From Anopheles merus (Eukaryota > Arthropoda > Insecta > Diptera > Culicidae), in the NCBI RefSeq assembly GCF_017562075.2, contig NC_054085.1, positions 39,458,539 to 39,522,538 on the forward strand: a stretch of DNA of 64,000 bases, given 5' to 3'. The position numbers and the translations under genes are program-made. The number at the start of each line of letters is the position of its first letter. The stretch's first letter is position 1. Shown in pieces: positions 27,001 to 40,411 of this stretch. The notes below the pieces were generated by a model that did not search any database, was not told where the DNA came from, and saw nothing but the letters and a program-made list of their open reading frames with translations.

Positions 27001-29140
27001 TAGGATGCTCCTCGCACCATCAAACTGCGCCCGACAGATGACGGAACGTGAGTGTGATTACGTGGCCATCCACCACAACGCTGCAGTCAACGACTGCACG
27101 GGACTCCGAACACCTTTGGCATGCCCCCTCCTACACCAATCACTTATCCTCTCGATGCGCATGGAAAGCAAGGACGATGATGGTGGCGCGAGAGTGCCGT
27201 GTCCGGAAATGTGCGCATCGATTTCGTGGTGTCTTCGACCAATTTGGACGGAGAGCAAAAATTAATATTGAATTATCGACTGACCGACCAGGCTGGACAA
27301 ACAGGGCGGCGGTCGAACGAACGCTCGTTCTTTTACCTTCCCATTCGCACGCTACAATGATATCCTGCTGCTGGACGGTCCGGCTGGGAAATGTGACCCA
27401 ATTCATCTCCGGAACGGGAAACGACAACCATTGCACAACCAAATCCGACAAACCCACAATGCGTGGCCGATCATTGGCCGGAAGAGTTGATTATAGTGCC
27501 CGAGTGATCCACGTGAATGTTGAGCACGTGTTGTGGACATGGGCTTTCACCCCTCGCTACACACATCGTATCGTATGCCGGTCGAACTGGACCACTATTC
27601 GGAATGTCATTTAGTTCTCTATTTGCCAACTCGATTGCTATTTCCAATTTCTCTCCACTATGAAATGCTTTTGTATCGTTGAAGCATTGGATTTTTCTTT
27701 TTGTAGAAATATTTCATCAAAATGGACGGTCTTGTAAATTTGACGCACTGGAAAACCTTCCACTGTGTGGTATCCCTACGCTTGGCCGAAATTGGATTAA
27801 GCCACAGCTAAAACTCGGTCACACCAGTCAACCGTTAAGCCCGATGGCTACATAACATCCAATGGTACATTGCATGGTTTCTTTGCGGACACATCTTTCA
27901 AACTTGCCGACCAAAAAATGAATCGCCGGTCCTTACAAATTACGAGTTATGTAATGAAACCCGACTCCGGCGGCTACCAAGAATCAGACAGGGCCCACAT
28001 TCAAAAAGGGGCCACAATGTATTCCCTAATGTGCCTTAACTTCCAGTCCATTAAAAGCCCAAGCTCCACATTTGCCTGGATGACCCGTTTGCCGGCTCAT
28101 AAACCCCACAAAACTAAAGCCATAAACTTTTGACCACTAGCTCATCGGCCAATTTCCTTTCCCTCCCTGTTGGCTGTGTCGGCCAGAGCACATCCGGAAG
28201 GTGACATTAGGATACATCGATAAATTTCCGGTTTCCAACTGACCAACGGCAATAAATAAACAAATCTGCCGAATCTAAACTTTCTCTCGCGTTAACCTCT
28301 CCCCCTCGCATGTACCATCACAAATTTGACACCCCCTCAAAGTGATTAGGCTCTGGTTATGATAGTTTCGTAACTATGACTCTGTCTCGCTCGCTCGTGT
28401 ACGTTTTTCAGATCCATGCATTGATAGGTTTAATGTAATCACTTTTCCCAGCACCCAGCTAGGACGATATTTGGCTTGACCAAATAGCCTTCGGCCTTCG
28501 AGATGGGACAACTTTAATTGGAATAATTTACGACCGGACATCCGCCGGTTCACTGGTGCATAAGACCGTTTTTGACGTTTTGCCGTTTAAAGATGACATA
28601 TTTAGTGGACGTATATTTCGCTCAGGTAATTCCGATACCTGATCCATTCTTTTGAACTTTTGGTTGAAACGCAAAAGACGTGTACCGTGTCCATCGAACA
28701 CTTTGATGAATAATTCTTGCACCTGTACTGTTACAGCGTGGAGAACAGGAGATAATCTGAACCGCGACTTTCGAAGGTCCTCTCAATGTGATTGAAATCA
28801 AAAATCTTCTGATGACTTCCGAAGCTCGTTTCGTCACATTTTCTTTAAAGCTTCCATTCAATTAAAGACCCAAACACTCTCAACGCACCAGGACCACTGG
28901 GTGACAAACATTCTTCCATAAAAATGTTTATCAACTCGCACAACTTTGCCTCCGAGTTTGTTATGTAAACGATTGAATTATGAAAGTGTCTGAGCAGTTT
29001 CCCGGAGGTGGAAAGTCTGCCCACTAAGGGCTCGCATTTTCACACTCACTGTGCGAATCGATAAACGCGCCATCAACGAAGCGACACGTTAACTTTAAGC
29101 TACGTTCATTCTCCCCGCAGGCAACTTAAACAGCTCACAC

Positions 29141-29167
29141 CCGCGACGGTCCCGCGACGGTCCCGCG
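29141..29167. repeat. 11-bp tandem repeat, 2.5 copies
   Basis: The unit ccgcgacggtc occurs at 29141-29151 and 29152-29162, followed by a partial third copy. Confidence 0.9.
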
Positions 29168-29928
29168 TGTCGGTTTCGGATTATTGCTACGCATTTCGAC
29201 GCGGTTTCGCCGCCGCGTAACGATGTTTTATGGCTGACCATCAGGAAGCATCGCGCGTTCGCCCGCCACGGTATGCGGAGAGCGATATCCTGGCTCGTTA
29301 ATGCTTCAAATGAAAAGCGAATACACGGTTCCATCCCGTACCGGAGAGCACCATTTTCTTGAGATACACCATTTGATGTGGCATTACGAGGTAGCAGAAA
29401 ATTAACCGAATCCAAATCGTAACATCCGTCACGACTAGGTGGCAACAAACCGCCCCGGCAAATAGCGTGTTATGACGTTTTATGGTGCTCATTTAGCTCC
29501 CGTGCTACGGCGGTTACGGTGCCGAGAACATGGGCACGAGCACGGGCGAAACGAACGGGCGGCCCGAATAAACGACAGTTTGCAGAACCTGGCGCCAATT
29601 TCAGCCCCCAAAGGTGATGGCACCGGTGCTAAAAATTCAAGCGGTAATTAAGTTTAATTAGCGTTCATGTTCAAATTAAACTCACCCATGTTTGCAATTG
29701 TTATTGCGCCGGATCGGTATGGAGCCATGGCCACCACCGTCCTGCGAGCGAGTGAATGATAATGAATCTCGATCTTCAATGGAATCGTCAACGAGGGACA
29801 ACTCCGGCCATAAGTGTCCCCGGCGTGTCCTCATTGTCAGACTATTTCCACCGGACATGGTCAACTGATTCCCCAAATTAGGAATCTGAAGGACACGGCA
29901 CATACCAGGGCCACCTCGCTCAGCTTAC

Positions 29929-29932
<4 letters not shown>

Positions 29933-29978
<46 letters not shown>
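29933..29978. repeat. (CA)23 microsatellite
   Basis: Uninterrupted 46-bp CA run. Confidence 0.97.
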
Positions 29979-29983
<5 letters not shown>

Positions 29984-32900
29984 TCGTGTAGCACTCGTGT
30001 CGAAATGCGGTAGCTGCAAAGAGGAGACCCACCCGTCTCGGCATAACAACAGCCACACGGCACCGGGTGACGCGAACATTACCTTGAACTCTTCGCACAA
30101 TGCGTCCGGGCGGCCCCGTGGCCCTAATCTCCTTTGCTAAATCCACTTTAACATAAAACTGTCAACGCTATTAGCGGCGGCGGCAACATGAGTTTGAAGT
30201 AGCGAAGCGTGTTGTGGTCGCTCACTTCGATTCTACGGCTATGGCCAAACTTCTGCCTACTCTCGTCCATTGTACCGCACCGCGTGCTTTAAGAGAAGCC
30301 CGACACGGGTGCGGTGGGGCGGGCATGGAAAGAAGATGTGCAGAACACACAAACGCTTACCGTATGTGGAGCACACTTGAGCTTTGTGAAATCGCTTTCG
30401 CTCAAAACTAGGCCACCGACAAACGACAGACTATCCGTCCATGGTCAACGCCACAGCGTTGGGGCTTTTGTTCGAGGTGGCTTCATATTGTCCTTTCGTT
30501 TTAGGTTGCGTGTTAGTTTTTTTCTTTCTTTTTTGTCGTTGCTGTTGCTGTGGCAGTCCACTGGAGAGTCTCTTCGATTGCCATCCATGCTGAGCCAAAG
30601 TGTGCCATTCGGGAAAAACCTCTCGGCAAGTGCGGCTCGAACGATCACCAGTCACGGAATGCACATACGCCGGACGCAAACAGAACACGTCCCATATCAT
30701 CTGTTGTCGATGCATTCGTTTACGTGCTCACTTGCATTCGAGAATCGGCGCACGGTTGTCTGCGTCACAGGCGGCACTGTCAAATGAAGCCCGTAAAGCC
30801 TATTGGCCAAAATTGCGATTGGAACGTGACTGCTTTATAGTCTCGTTAGGCGTTAGCGTGCGCTTTCACGACATTTTCGATCGTAGCTTTCCACGCTCCA
30901 TGCGGGTAACAAAACTCTCTAATGTCTGCTTTTGTATCATTTTGGGCGGCTTTTTTAGAGTGCAAACCATTCCTTATTCCGGCAGCACATTGTTGATTAT
31001 TGTGCAGAGCAGCACGAAAAAAGGAACAACCTCCCACTGTACAGGCTTGCAGGCATCAGTCCCAAGAAAAACTCCACCTAAGCTTAGGAGCTTTTCCTTT
31101 GAAGAGTCACTGCTTCAAACTCTCCGGCGGGGGTCGATGCTATCGCCCTTGACAAAGGTTAGTCCGTTAATCCAATAAAGACACACACGCACACCAATAC
31201 AGCGCACATACATTCTTCACCCATGTATCCATTCCCACGAGCACACTTCTTGCCTAAGAAAGGATAATTTTCTGGCGCTATTTTGTCGCTACCTTCGTTA
31301 TCCTTTTCGATCCGACAAAACAATCCGTTTAGTGAAGCGAACACAAAAAAGCCGCACCGCAAGCACCATTTCCTTCGTGCGTCCTCCTGCGGGAGTAGTG
31401 GGGCAACTGGGAGGAAGCTGGACAAGTGTAGTCAGCGTGCCGCAAAAGCTTTGTAATCGAAAAACATCAAAGAAACCTCACGCTCCTTGGGGAAAGTGCC
31501 AAGACAGCACGAGATGTGCGCTCCGCTCCTCCCACGGGACTCAGCCGCAGCAGCCGGTGCCACTTGTGGCACCGAACCCAACTGTGGAAAACCACAGCCA
31601 CAGAATCGACGGAAACACAACATCGGTGGCATTTGTTTTGTGGTTGTGTAGGTCGATTCCAGCCCCTTGACGCACATACACACAGCCGCACCCACAAAAG
31701 CACACGGACACACGGCACCCAGTTTGCCACGAACCCGAGCTGTACGATCCTGCTCAACCGTATTTCTTTTTCGATCATTACGCATCAAGTCAGGCGAAAA
31801 AAGCGAATCCCATGGTCCCAGGCCGACACTACCGCCGCAGAACAAACACTTCCCATTTTCTCAACGGTCACATTTCGCAATCGGGTTAATTAACCCAACC
31901 AGCAAACCGTCCGCTTGCCCGGATGGTTGGAAATTGTGGTCCCCATCATTTAGCTGGGCACTTCGCACGAAGTGTGGGAGTGAAGAAGCAGGAAAAAAAT
32001 TACCACCTTGGACCGTACTCCAGCGAGTTGAGTGGTTAAAGTTTTCCTCCCTCTCCCCGTTCGGTCGAACGAAACAAAGAACCAACTTTAATCCCTTCAG
32101 ACACGTGGTGCCTAAGCTTGCTGCTTGTGGAAACTGGAATTGCCAAACAGGCATTTGCGTTCTTTGCTGACCGGATTTCGCAAGAAAGGACCTACAATAA
32201 ACCAACGCACCACCCAAACGGCACAGCCTTTGCCCGCACTCCTTCCTACCTCTTTCACCGTCGTTTGTCAGCTACGTTTCAGATTCCAGATTCCAGTTAC
32301 CATCTTCCGGGCAAACCCATGTCTCGACAACTCCTGATACTTTCATATTTCTTATCCACTTCCGTCTCCAGTATCTACTCTCGCCATCTACAGCCCACCC
32401 ACCGGCTCGCTTTGGGTCCCGTGTCTGAGTAGTAGAATAATCATTAAAATCGCAACCAGAGCCAGAGCCCGAGAAATGGAAAGATAACCAAGCTCGTCCC
32501 ATTTCGAGCCAATCTTCCTTCGAGAAGGCTATTTTTCTCCGTCTGCCACCAGATCTGTATGTCCGGAAATGTGTCTGTTCTTCGTCGGATCCCAATTTCC
32601 GGCCTTATCCCAAAAATTCTTACCACGCACACCTCTGGCAGTCACATCCAAATGCGATGCGAAGGCTGAAGCCAGCTCGTCGTCGTCGTCGTCGCCGTTC
32701 TTGTTTGAGTCGTTTTTACACTCCCTTACGCACGTGCACATACACACACAGACACACACACGGGTGCACATATTTACACAGCACAACTGTCAAAAGCAGT
32801 GCGCGGATCTGTTACGAGCCCGCTCGGAAGCCCACGCTTAGAAGTGGGGCTGCAAAATCGTGACCGCTCGATAAGCTACGACCGTCCGCAAAACAGATTC

Positions 32901-35900
32901 CAAAAAAAGGGATTAAGAGCTTTTCGCTGCAGCATAACAGCATGTGTATGTGTGTGTGTGTGTATGTGCTCACTGCTCTGTAGCTTCGCTCTCGCGTTTG
33001 TCGTGGACGTGGTATAAAGTTCGGAAAAACGAATAAAAAAACCGTCTCCATCCTCAGAGCCCTCTAAACGAATAGATGAAAGCTGTCACCGTGACGCACG
33101 GATTTTGTGAAAAGATGATTCGCGGCCGCTTGCGTTGAATTTTGAAACACGAAAGTGGGAAAGAAGAAGCGAATGAAAAACAACAACCGCGCAAAATATG
33201 GCCTCGGCTTAAGTTTCAGAGAAAACTACCAAAAACCATGCCAGCATGTCGCACCGAATTTCACATTTTTCTCTTCTCAACAACACTGACGGCCGACGGC
33301 ATTTTGCTTTTCTTCACCACCACCATCACCACCACCACCACCCACCAAACCAACCGGACCGATACCCAACAATGTGGCTACTTTAAAGCTCTTTAGCCCC
33401 GTTAGTCGTATTGGCGCTGTTTTATAGCATTTGTTTCTCATTTCCAGTGATGTGGACACATAAAACGGGCTTTCAAGGGGCAACTTTTACGCCGTGGAAT
33501 GCAACATCAAACCAGCCATTCGTACATAAACATTTTTCACTGCTGCCAGCCCTGTCCGATAATCGTTCGATTTTCCATCGAAACTCGAGAGACCATCAAC
33601 CGGGAACGACCTCATCGTTCTGGCTGCTGTGCCGTTCCCTACATCCAATTTCAGCGAAACTAAGGCAGGCAAAAACGAGGCGCTATAAAAGAGATATCAT
33701 CAAAGTGTTCAGCTGGGGGAAACGAACCAAGTACCTTTTCAGCAGCGAACCGCCTAGCCGAGTAGTGCGGACAGCTTTTGCGGCTAAATGTTTTCGTGTA
33801 GCGCCGCAGGCATTCACAACCCTTCTCTTCTTTTATTTTTCGTCTTAACACTGCAGATACCACGTCCACCGTATAGGACTAGTGCGTCATATTTTTCACT
33901 TTATTCCAGATGCTTTAGTTTGCTTTTATTCACTACACACTCACCTTGTTCAACAATCTCAACACAGATACACCGGGACACAAACTAAAGAACAAATTGG
34001 ATGCTTTTATAACCACACTTTAAACGCACTGATAATCTACACAAGGCTACGCCAAATCAAGGAGTGAAGTTATTTTTTGTTTTTCACTCAACTCCAATAA
34101 CAATCAAACACTCTTCGTGCCTTCATGGAGACGCATGGTCGCTTTCAAGCATGGTGCTTCACTTCTTCACGGCGATTGGTAAACAATCTGTTCAATTGAT
34201 GGAACTCGTTATATCCCACTGCTGGGTCGGTTGCGATAAGATGATAACAAGCCAACTCTTCTGGAAGTTTTAACGGAACGAGTCCTTCAGTCCTGCAGTC
34301 GGTACTGACACACGGTTTTCTTACACGAAACGAAGTACCGTACCGTGGTTTACCTTAACCTTCGGTGGAAATTTTCTTTGCTTCAGCGTTGCAGATAAAT
34401 GTTTTCGTATCCGTTGCGTTGCTTGTCTGCACTTGACAGCATTTCTTCGATTAATCACACCATTGTAGCTTTGGCTGCCAAGCGTGAAAACGAAACAGCG
34501 TTCACTATACGCACCAACAGATAGCACAACCGACAGCGGAATCGAAAACACGCGCACAGAACATACAAACACGTACTTGCGTAGCGCAGTTGAATTACAA
34601 ATTATATGACCAAAGCAGGCCTAGAGCATGAAACGTACGCCCCAACCGTTCGTTGTTACCGAATCGAGTCTTCCTTGGACGCTACATTCGTGAGTTTTCC
34701 GGAACGTGTCTTAAGGAAGCTGATTTTACGCCCAGCACTTTTTGGGGCAAACTTTTAACAAGCTCGCTCTCCTGAGTGGCAACGCAGCTGACCAGGCAAA
34801 ACATTCATCTTGGCGTGACGACTTTTATCTCTACACCCAGCACAACTCGTCAAACACCTCACTTGACAGAGTATCACACACAAACACACACGCACACCCG
34901 CACACTTCGGTTGAAAGATGCAGCGACATGTGACGGACACTTTGCAGCCCGTTTCAATTCAACGCGATTCAACTTTGCTATCCTCTGCTACGCTCATCTG
35001 CATACGTTTCGACGCCCATCCTCGAGCGGTAATAGCGAGCTTTCCGTGTACCGTGATCTAGTTGCCTAACGGACATCAGTGAACGACTGACGGCTGGAAA
35101 CGAGAACTCTCTGGCTTAAGAACCGCGATACATTCCAACGAATACAGTCCTTCAGCAGACCCTGCTACAGCTGTAGCCTTGCTTCGTGTTTCCTATGGCT
35201 ACGGTCGGATCAATGGGAAAGTGTTCATCAGTGAGTGACGCGAGCAGGGCGCAAGCGCCACCAAAAACACAATCCGACGTGACACTGTTCATTTTGCCTC
35301 GCGAAAACAGCATGGCTCTCCGACATGGTCCGTCTTCGGGCGGATGAATACACCGCCCCAATCGTGTGCAAACTACCGGTACCGATTTACGGCCGACTAG
35401 AAGAAAGCGAAATCTGCAAACACGGGCGAAAATCGGCCAGCTCGTGTCACTAACACAAAGCACGCGATTTTTTTTTACCACAATCGAACACGGCCCTTGG
35501 TCGACATTGCAGTCGACATCGACCTCGGTGAAACCATCTGACGAGCGCTTTTCCGCCATAGCGCGCCCAGCAGCATCCTCCAGCCTTTTCGCCTCGAACA
35601 GAGTTCGCCTCATCGCACTGTTTTCTACGCTCACAACACACGTACACACATGCGTTAGCACACGTATACAAAAAGCGTCTTTGATGTTGAGTTTCAATTT
35701 TCCAACAGTGATTCAATTATGACAACGTTCGTTCGGTCGCTCGTTCGTGCGCTGGCTCGTAACGGACACGCCAAAAAACGCACACACAACCAGTTGTACA
35801 CTCTTTCACATGTGACACATTTCTTTCTCCATATACAGTGCACACATACAGTCACAAATGCCCATGCAAAATCGGCAAGGCCACCGGTCGGAGGGGCGAC

Positions 35901-38900
35901 ATGGTGTCTTATTTATGGCATAAAAACGAACTGCCAACGAAGGGTGTTGCGACGACGATCGTCTAATGTGAATGTATCGAAAGAATTTGCATTTATTGTC
36001 CATCCGTCTTCGGTCTCCGGTCGGGAGTGTAAAGAATTTCATCTTCACTGCCGTTTTCCCCGGCAAGAAACACAAGAATGACGTGCGAAATTGTGCTGAT
36101 ACAGTGAAAGGGGTAAAGGGGATGAACCACCTACCCAGAAAACGATGTGAGAAGCATTTTCCGACATCGGAAAAGACGCATCAAGATACAAGGCAAGACG
36201 GGCCAAGCTACGGGCCAAAGTCGAAAGTCTGCAAGGGGCTAGATATAACAGGGTGGACTCAACAGATGTATTACGTTGCTACGATACGTCAGCACAGTGC
36301 ATTCTTTCCCATGGCCCGACTGTATGATAAACGACCGATTTAAATTGTCTAACCACTTTCCGGTCATTTCGGAACGGACGCTATTCAAAGAAATGAGAGC
36401 CGTTTTTTTAAGTACAAATTATTTGCATAACAGCATTCTACGCATTCATCATTAATCTTTATTTTCCCTTTAGAACTCTTTCAACTCTTCACGCTTTGAA
36501 TAATACAAATCTCATGCATCGCTAATCACACTCCCACCATTGATATGCCTGCCAATTCAGAATGCCTTCAGTTCATTCCGACTCATTGACCCTTCAATTT
36601 CAATCCGATTGATGCTTTCTCCAGATCTCGCTCGCTCGCCCTTTCTAATCGGACAGACCTCTCATTACGCCCCCCCCCCCCACTCTGTCCACCCAGTTCT
36701 ACTATTCATTTCTCTGCAAAATATGAATTCAATCGAACCATTCGACGGCCCGATCGGTTCAGTCCGTTCCGTGATGGTTCAGCGAGCATCATTGCGCTCC
36801 GCCAGCGATGCTGAATTGAAATCTGTCACATTCTGCACGTGACGTTGTGCTCCTCCGCCCGTTCAATTAATTCCCTTTAACATATCTCCCATCATGCTGA
36901 CCGTTATGAATTTTATTCTAGCGGAAAACTTTCCGGTTAAGGTCGTTCATCAACACACAAACACTTCTTGTGGACAAAAAGAAACGTGCGCCCGAAACGC
37001 CAAAACAAAACCCCAAACGCCAAACTAAGGGCAAACAGCGGCTCGCCCAACCGGCGGCCTACATTCCTGAAGGCGTCTTGTTGCGTTGCTGGAAAGCACG
37101 GACATTTGGAGCTCGTTTGGCAAATGGGTGAACACAAAAAAAACGAGTCCCCAACTGCCCCGCGCCGGACCCTAAAAATAATAATGCAAAAGAAGAAAAA
37201 CCCACCCGACTGGAAAGCTCTCATTTTCTTGCATCCGTTTGTCTAATTTATTGCAACCATTGATCCGTGAATTAATTCGTCGAAATTCATCTTGTTTTGC
37301 ATCCTTTTGCCGTTTGTTCTCTCTTGTCTTTGCCGGGGTTGCCTTTCAGTTTCCCTCGAGGATCGTCCAAGGGTGGAGAGGAGACGAGCGACGGAAAACT
37401 TTCGCGTAGTTCTGCGTTTGATCATCCAACGGGGAGCTGGGACCCATGCCAGCCATACCACTCATGGGGGGAAGCCATGGAAACAGCTTTCCAACCGGCA
37501 ACACCGGCGGACGGAAGGGACGCAAATGAAAAAAGCGAAAGTTTCGGGTCAAGGATCCGAATGTTGGTGGGTCATCAATTTAATTGATGTTCCCGCGTTC
37601 GCTGGCGTGCACCCGTTCGACTGCGGTTCCTTCCTCGCCCAGGCACTGTGCTGATAGCACCGGCGCCGGCTCGGTGCGGTACCGGCGGGGCAATTTTAAC
37701 TTTCTCATTTAATTGAACAATTTCCTTTCGCACCTTTCCTTTGCAACACGAGCGCTGCTCTCTAATGTGGGTGATTTTTAAGCTCGAACCCGTGCTGCGC
37801 TCTCCAGGCACTCACCGATTAAGAGGCCGTTTTCTTAATTAATACCCATTGACGTTGTGTTTGGGAAACTTTTTGCTGTTGGCAGATTCGACCGTCGGGA
37901 TGAAAAATTGTAAAATAATTCCTTAAATCGCTTTTTCTTTTTTCGCTTCGCACAAATTACCTACAAAGCGACCCAACGGATGACTCAAAACGAGCTTTCC
38001 CACTGCAGAAAGTTCCAGCCTGGGTGCTGGGAAAAGGCTCTATATGCTCCATAGCTTGTAGAGGATTCAGAAAATTCTGAAAACCACAGCTTTCACTTTC
38101 ACATTTCCTGCACAAATCAAGAGCGTTTGTATGCGAATGGATGTGTGTGTGGAGGTTTTTTAATTCACGAACATGAACCACAACGCGCTTACTTTCCTTT
38201 TCACACGAGATTGCCCTTTGTACCGTGAACGCTTCATTCATCCACGTACATTGGAGCTTTCGTTACGCTACCTTCTAAAACCTCGTGGGAAATCCTAAGC
38301 TTCAAACACAAATAAACCCAATGTGGCCCAGGATCTGCGTTTCACCAGCTTTCATTGCAGGCAAATGTTCGATGGAGGAAAAAAGACCCTCCCCCCTCCA
38401 CCACTCCCAGCGGATGCAGGTTGGCGAAATCAAACGTTTTTCGGCTTACGCGCTCGATGCAAAATGACAGGATTATTGAGCGGACAATCTTTTCATTGCT
38501 TGTTATGCTCATCCGACCAAGCATGTATCTGTGCATAATCCGGCCGTTTTAGTTTTCTTAAAGTCGTGCCATAATCTAAAGTAGCCAAGAAATCTCGAGC
38601 CCAAAATTTCCTCGAAGTGTCAGAACGATTTCCACCACAGTGTATGATCTCGCCTGGTTTTAATTTTCCTCACAGCAGCACCGACGCACGTCGACAAAAT
38701 AATGGAAGCTGTTCTGTGCAGACGCTTAAGAAACGCTCACAATTGCACCATCGAGAAACGTATGGCCAACGTAGATTGTAATACCTAAATACGGACTAAA
38801 TGAAAAGCGAGAAATGTCCACAAGTTCACAAGTATCTTATCCGGAAAACGTAGGACATCCGACTGTCTTCCTAAAGTGGCTCCAAACGAACCGTGATAGG

Positions 38901-39120
38901 GAAAAGCTGACGAGCTTCTGCCACTCATCGGAATGGGAAATGGAGTCCGCCCGGCCTCATCGTCCTCCGCATGCCAATTCCTTTCCCGCTGACAGTGCCG
39001 CACCCAGCCACAGCTGCTGTTTATCTTTAATCTCGTTCTTGCGCGCGGAATGTTTATTTTCCGATTCCGTGCTTAAATTGAGAGATCTTCTTTAGTCGCT
39101 TTTCAAAGATTTCACTTCTC

Positions 39121-39142
39121 TCGCTCGCTCGCTCGCTCGCTC
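39121..39142. repeat. (TCGC)5 tetranucleotide repeat
   Basis: Five exact TCGC units plus a partial one. Confidence 0.95.
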
Positions 39143-39381
39143 CACCGGCTGTCCAACGAAAAAATGCGTGTTCGGAAACAGAAAGTGCTTATCCTGCTAC
39201 TGCCACTCCCGTTCCCCTTCGTTCCGTACCGAGGGAATCACACAGGAAATCGACAAAAATCGGAATGGTAGCAATGGTACTGCGAAAGAAAGGAAAAAAA
39301 GAGTAACCCCTCCATAAGCGCACCCCAACCGACCGACCGCCCGCACGCCTCAGCCGTTAATGATGGAAAGCCTCGGGTTCT

Positions 39382-39875
39382 TTGAGCCAAGCCCAAACAA
39401 AAACCATCTCTTCTCCGCTGCTTGTGCCTTTTCTAAGCGCGAGCAGCACAACGGGTGACGATGAGCAAATTTCCGAAATGATATACAATTTATTGCGATT
39501 CCTTTCCTTTCTGCCTGCAATGGACGAGAGAAAGAGACAAAGGAAGCGCGAGCTGCAGGAAAGGCAAAACATTTACAGAAGAAATTCTTCCATCATTCTA
39601 AAAACATCGCCACCGCCAGCACCACCCTCTGGCCCTCGTTTTGTCTTCCGCTTTGCGCAAAGTGGTTGAAAGGTTTTCCGACGAAGACATCATTAACAAT
39701 GCGTAAGTATGTGCGTGTGCGATCCTGCTCGCAAGGAAAAGCCGTCCACCCGCTTGCCGATTACCGCAGCCCTGTGGCCCCTCTCGCACGAAGTGGTAGG
39801 GAAATCGTGAAACCAGCTTTACATATGCTGCCCCTGTTTGGGGGGGTTCAATCATCGTGCACTTCTCCACATTAG
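39382..39875 (+). CDS. Candidate exons, 3' end of a plus-strand gene
   Basis: Two competing readings. (a) A single open frame to the TGA at 39669, with a charged segment MDERKRQRKRELQERQ near its middle. (b) Exon 39620-39702, ending at a strong GTAAGTATG donor, then a 67-nt intron to ACCGCAG and exon 39770-39875 (TAG). This joins ALRKVVERFSDEDIINNA to a 34-residue tail in frame. The intron length and signals in (b) match those of the WSD gene, and the locus would converge on it. The upstream structure is not resolved and no family is recognised. Confidence 0.22.
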
Positions 39876-40369
39876 GCCACTTAGAAGCTTTTTATGATGA
39901 TACTTACAGCCTTCTGCCGCCGCTCGACAGAAACTGACACAGGACAGGGCTCTTTCTCATTCTGTTTCCAAAAGCTTTCACATTGATTTCCAGCGGAGAG
40001 TGGTACCATGTACAGTACGGATCAATAACAACCGGTAAGCTTATGGTATGTGTTGTACGGCTCTGTAAGTACGTGTAGATGGGACCTGCACAGTAAATCA
40101 TCAAATAGGAGCAATTGAAAAATATGTTTTTCTTTTTTATTTATCTCCAGAAAATGCTCCTTACGTTCAGACAACTGGGGACTGAAAAAATGGTGTCTGG
40201 TTTCTTTTTAACTACGAACACACAAATTGGCCGAATACGGAAACTGTCACGTACGTGAGTCTGTGGCGATTGCAACTATTGCTAGCGCGAACCGTGCACA
40301 TCATGATCCAAATGGGGTTTCGCCTTACCAAGACCTCAAATGTAAAGTATTGAGTGTTTGTCATTTCAT

Positions 40370-40375
40370 TTTATT
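40370..40375 (-). terminator. Polyadenylation signal AATAAA of the WSD gene
   Basis: A minus-strand AATAAA begins 37 nt after the WSD stop codon, which would give a short 3' UTR ending near 40350. Position and exact match support it. Confidence 0.6.
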
Positions 40376-40411
40376 TTATCCCAGTCAGTTCACACTTACA
40401 TAAGGTCCTTT

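Larger units (their letters stand above)
20563..39381. other. No defensible gene; non-coding DNA
   Basis: Only short chance ORFs were seen. It contains a GCTT run (20989-21008), an 11-bp tandem repeat (29141-29167), paired TAATTA sites (29645-29660), a CA tract (29933-29978), a CGT run (32676-32695), an ACC run (33314-33344), a C12 run (36670-36681) and a CGCT run (39121-39142). Confidence 0.55.

Noticed and set aside
27048..27614. Plus-strand open frame of 188 codons
   Set aside because: No family signature and frequent Trp/Arg/Thr as in chance reading. The minus strand is also open over most of it.
29861..30146. Cys/Val-rich ORFs over the CA tract
   Set aside because: They are artefacts of translating the dinucleotide repeat (alternating Cys-Val or His-Thr).
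30600..31178. Plus-strand open frame of 192 codons
   Set aside because: Random-looking composition with overlapping open frames on the same strand and no recognisable motif.
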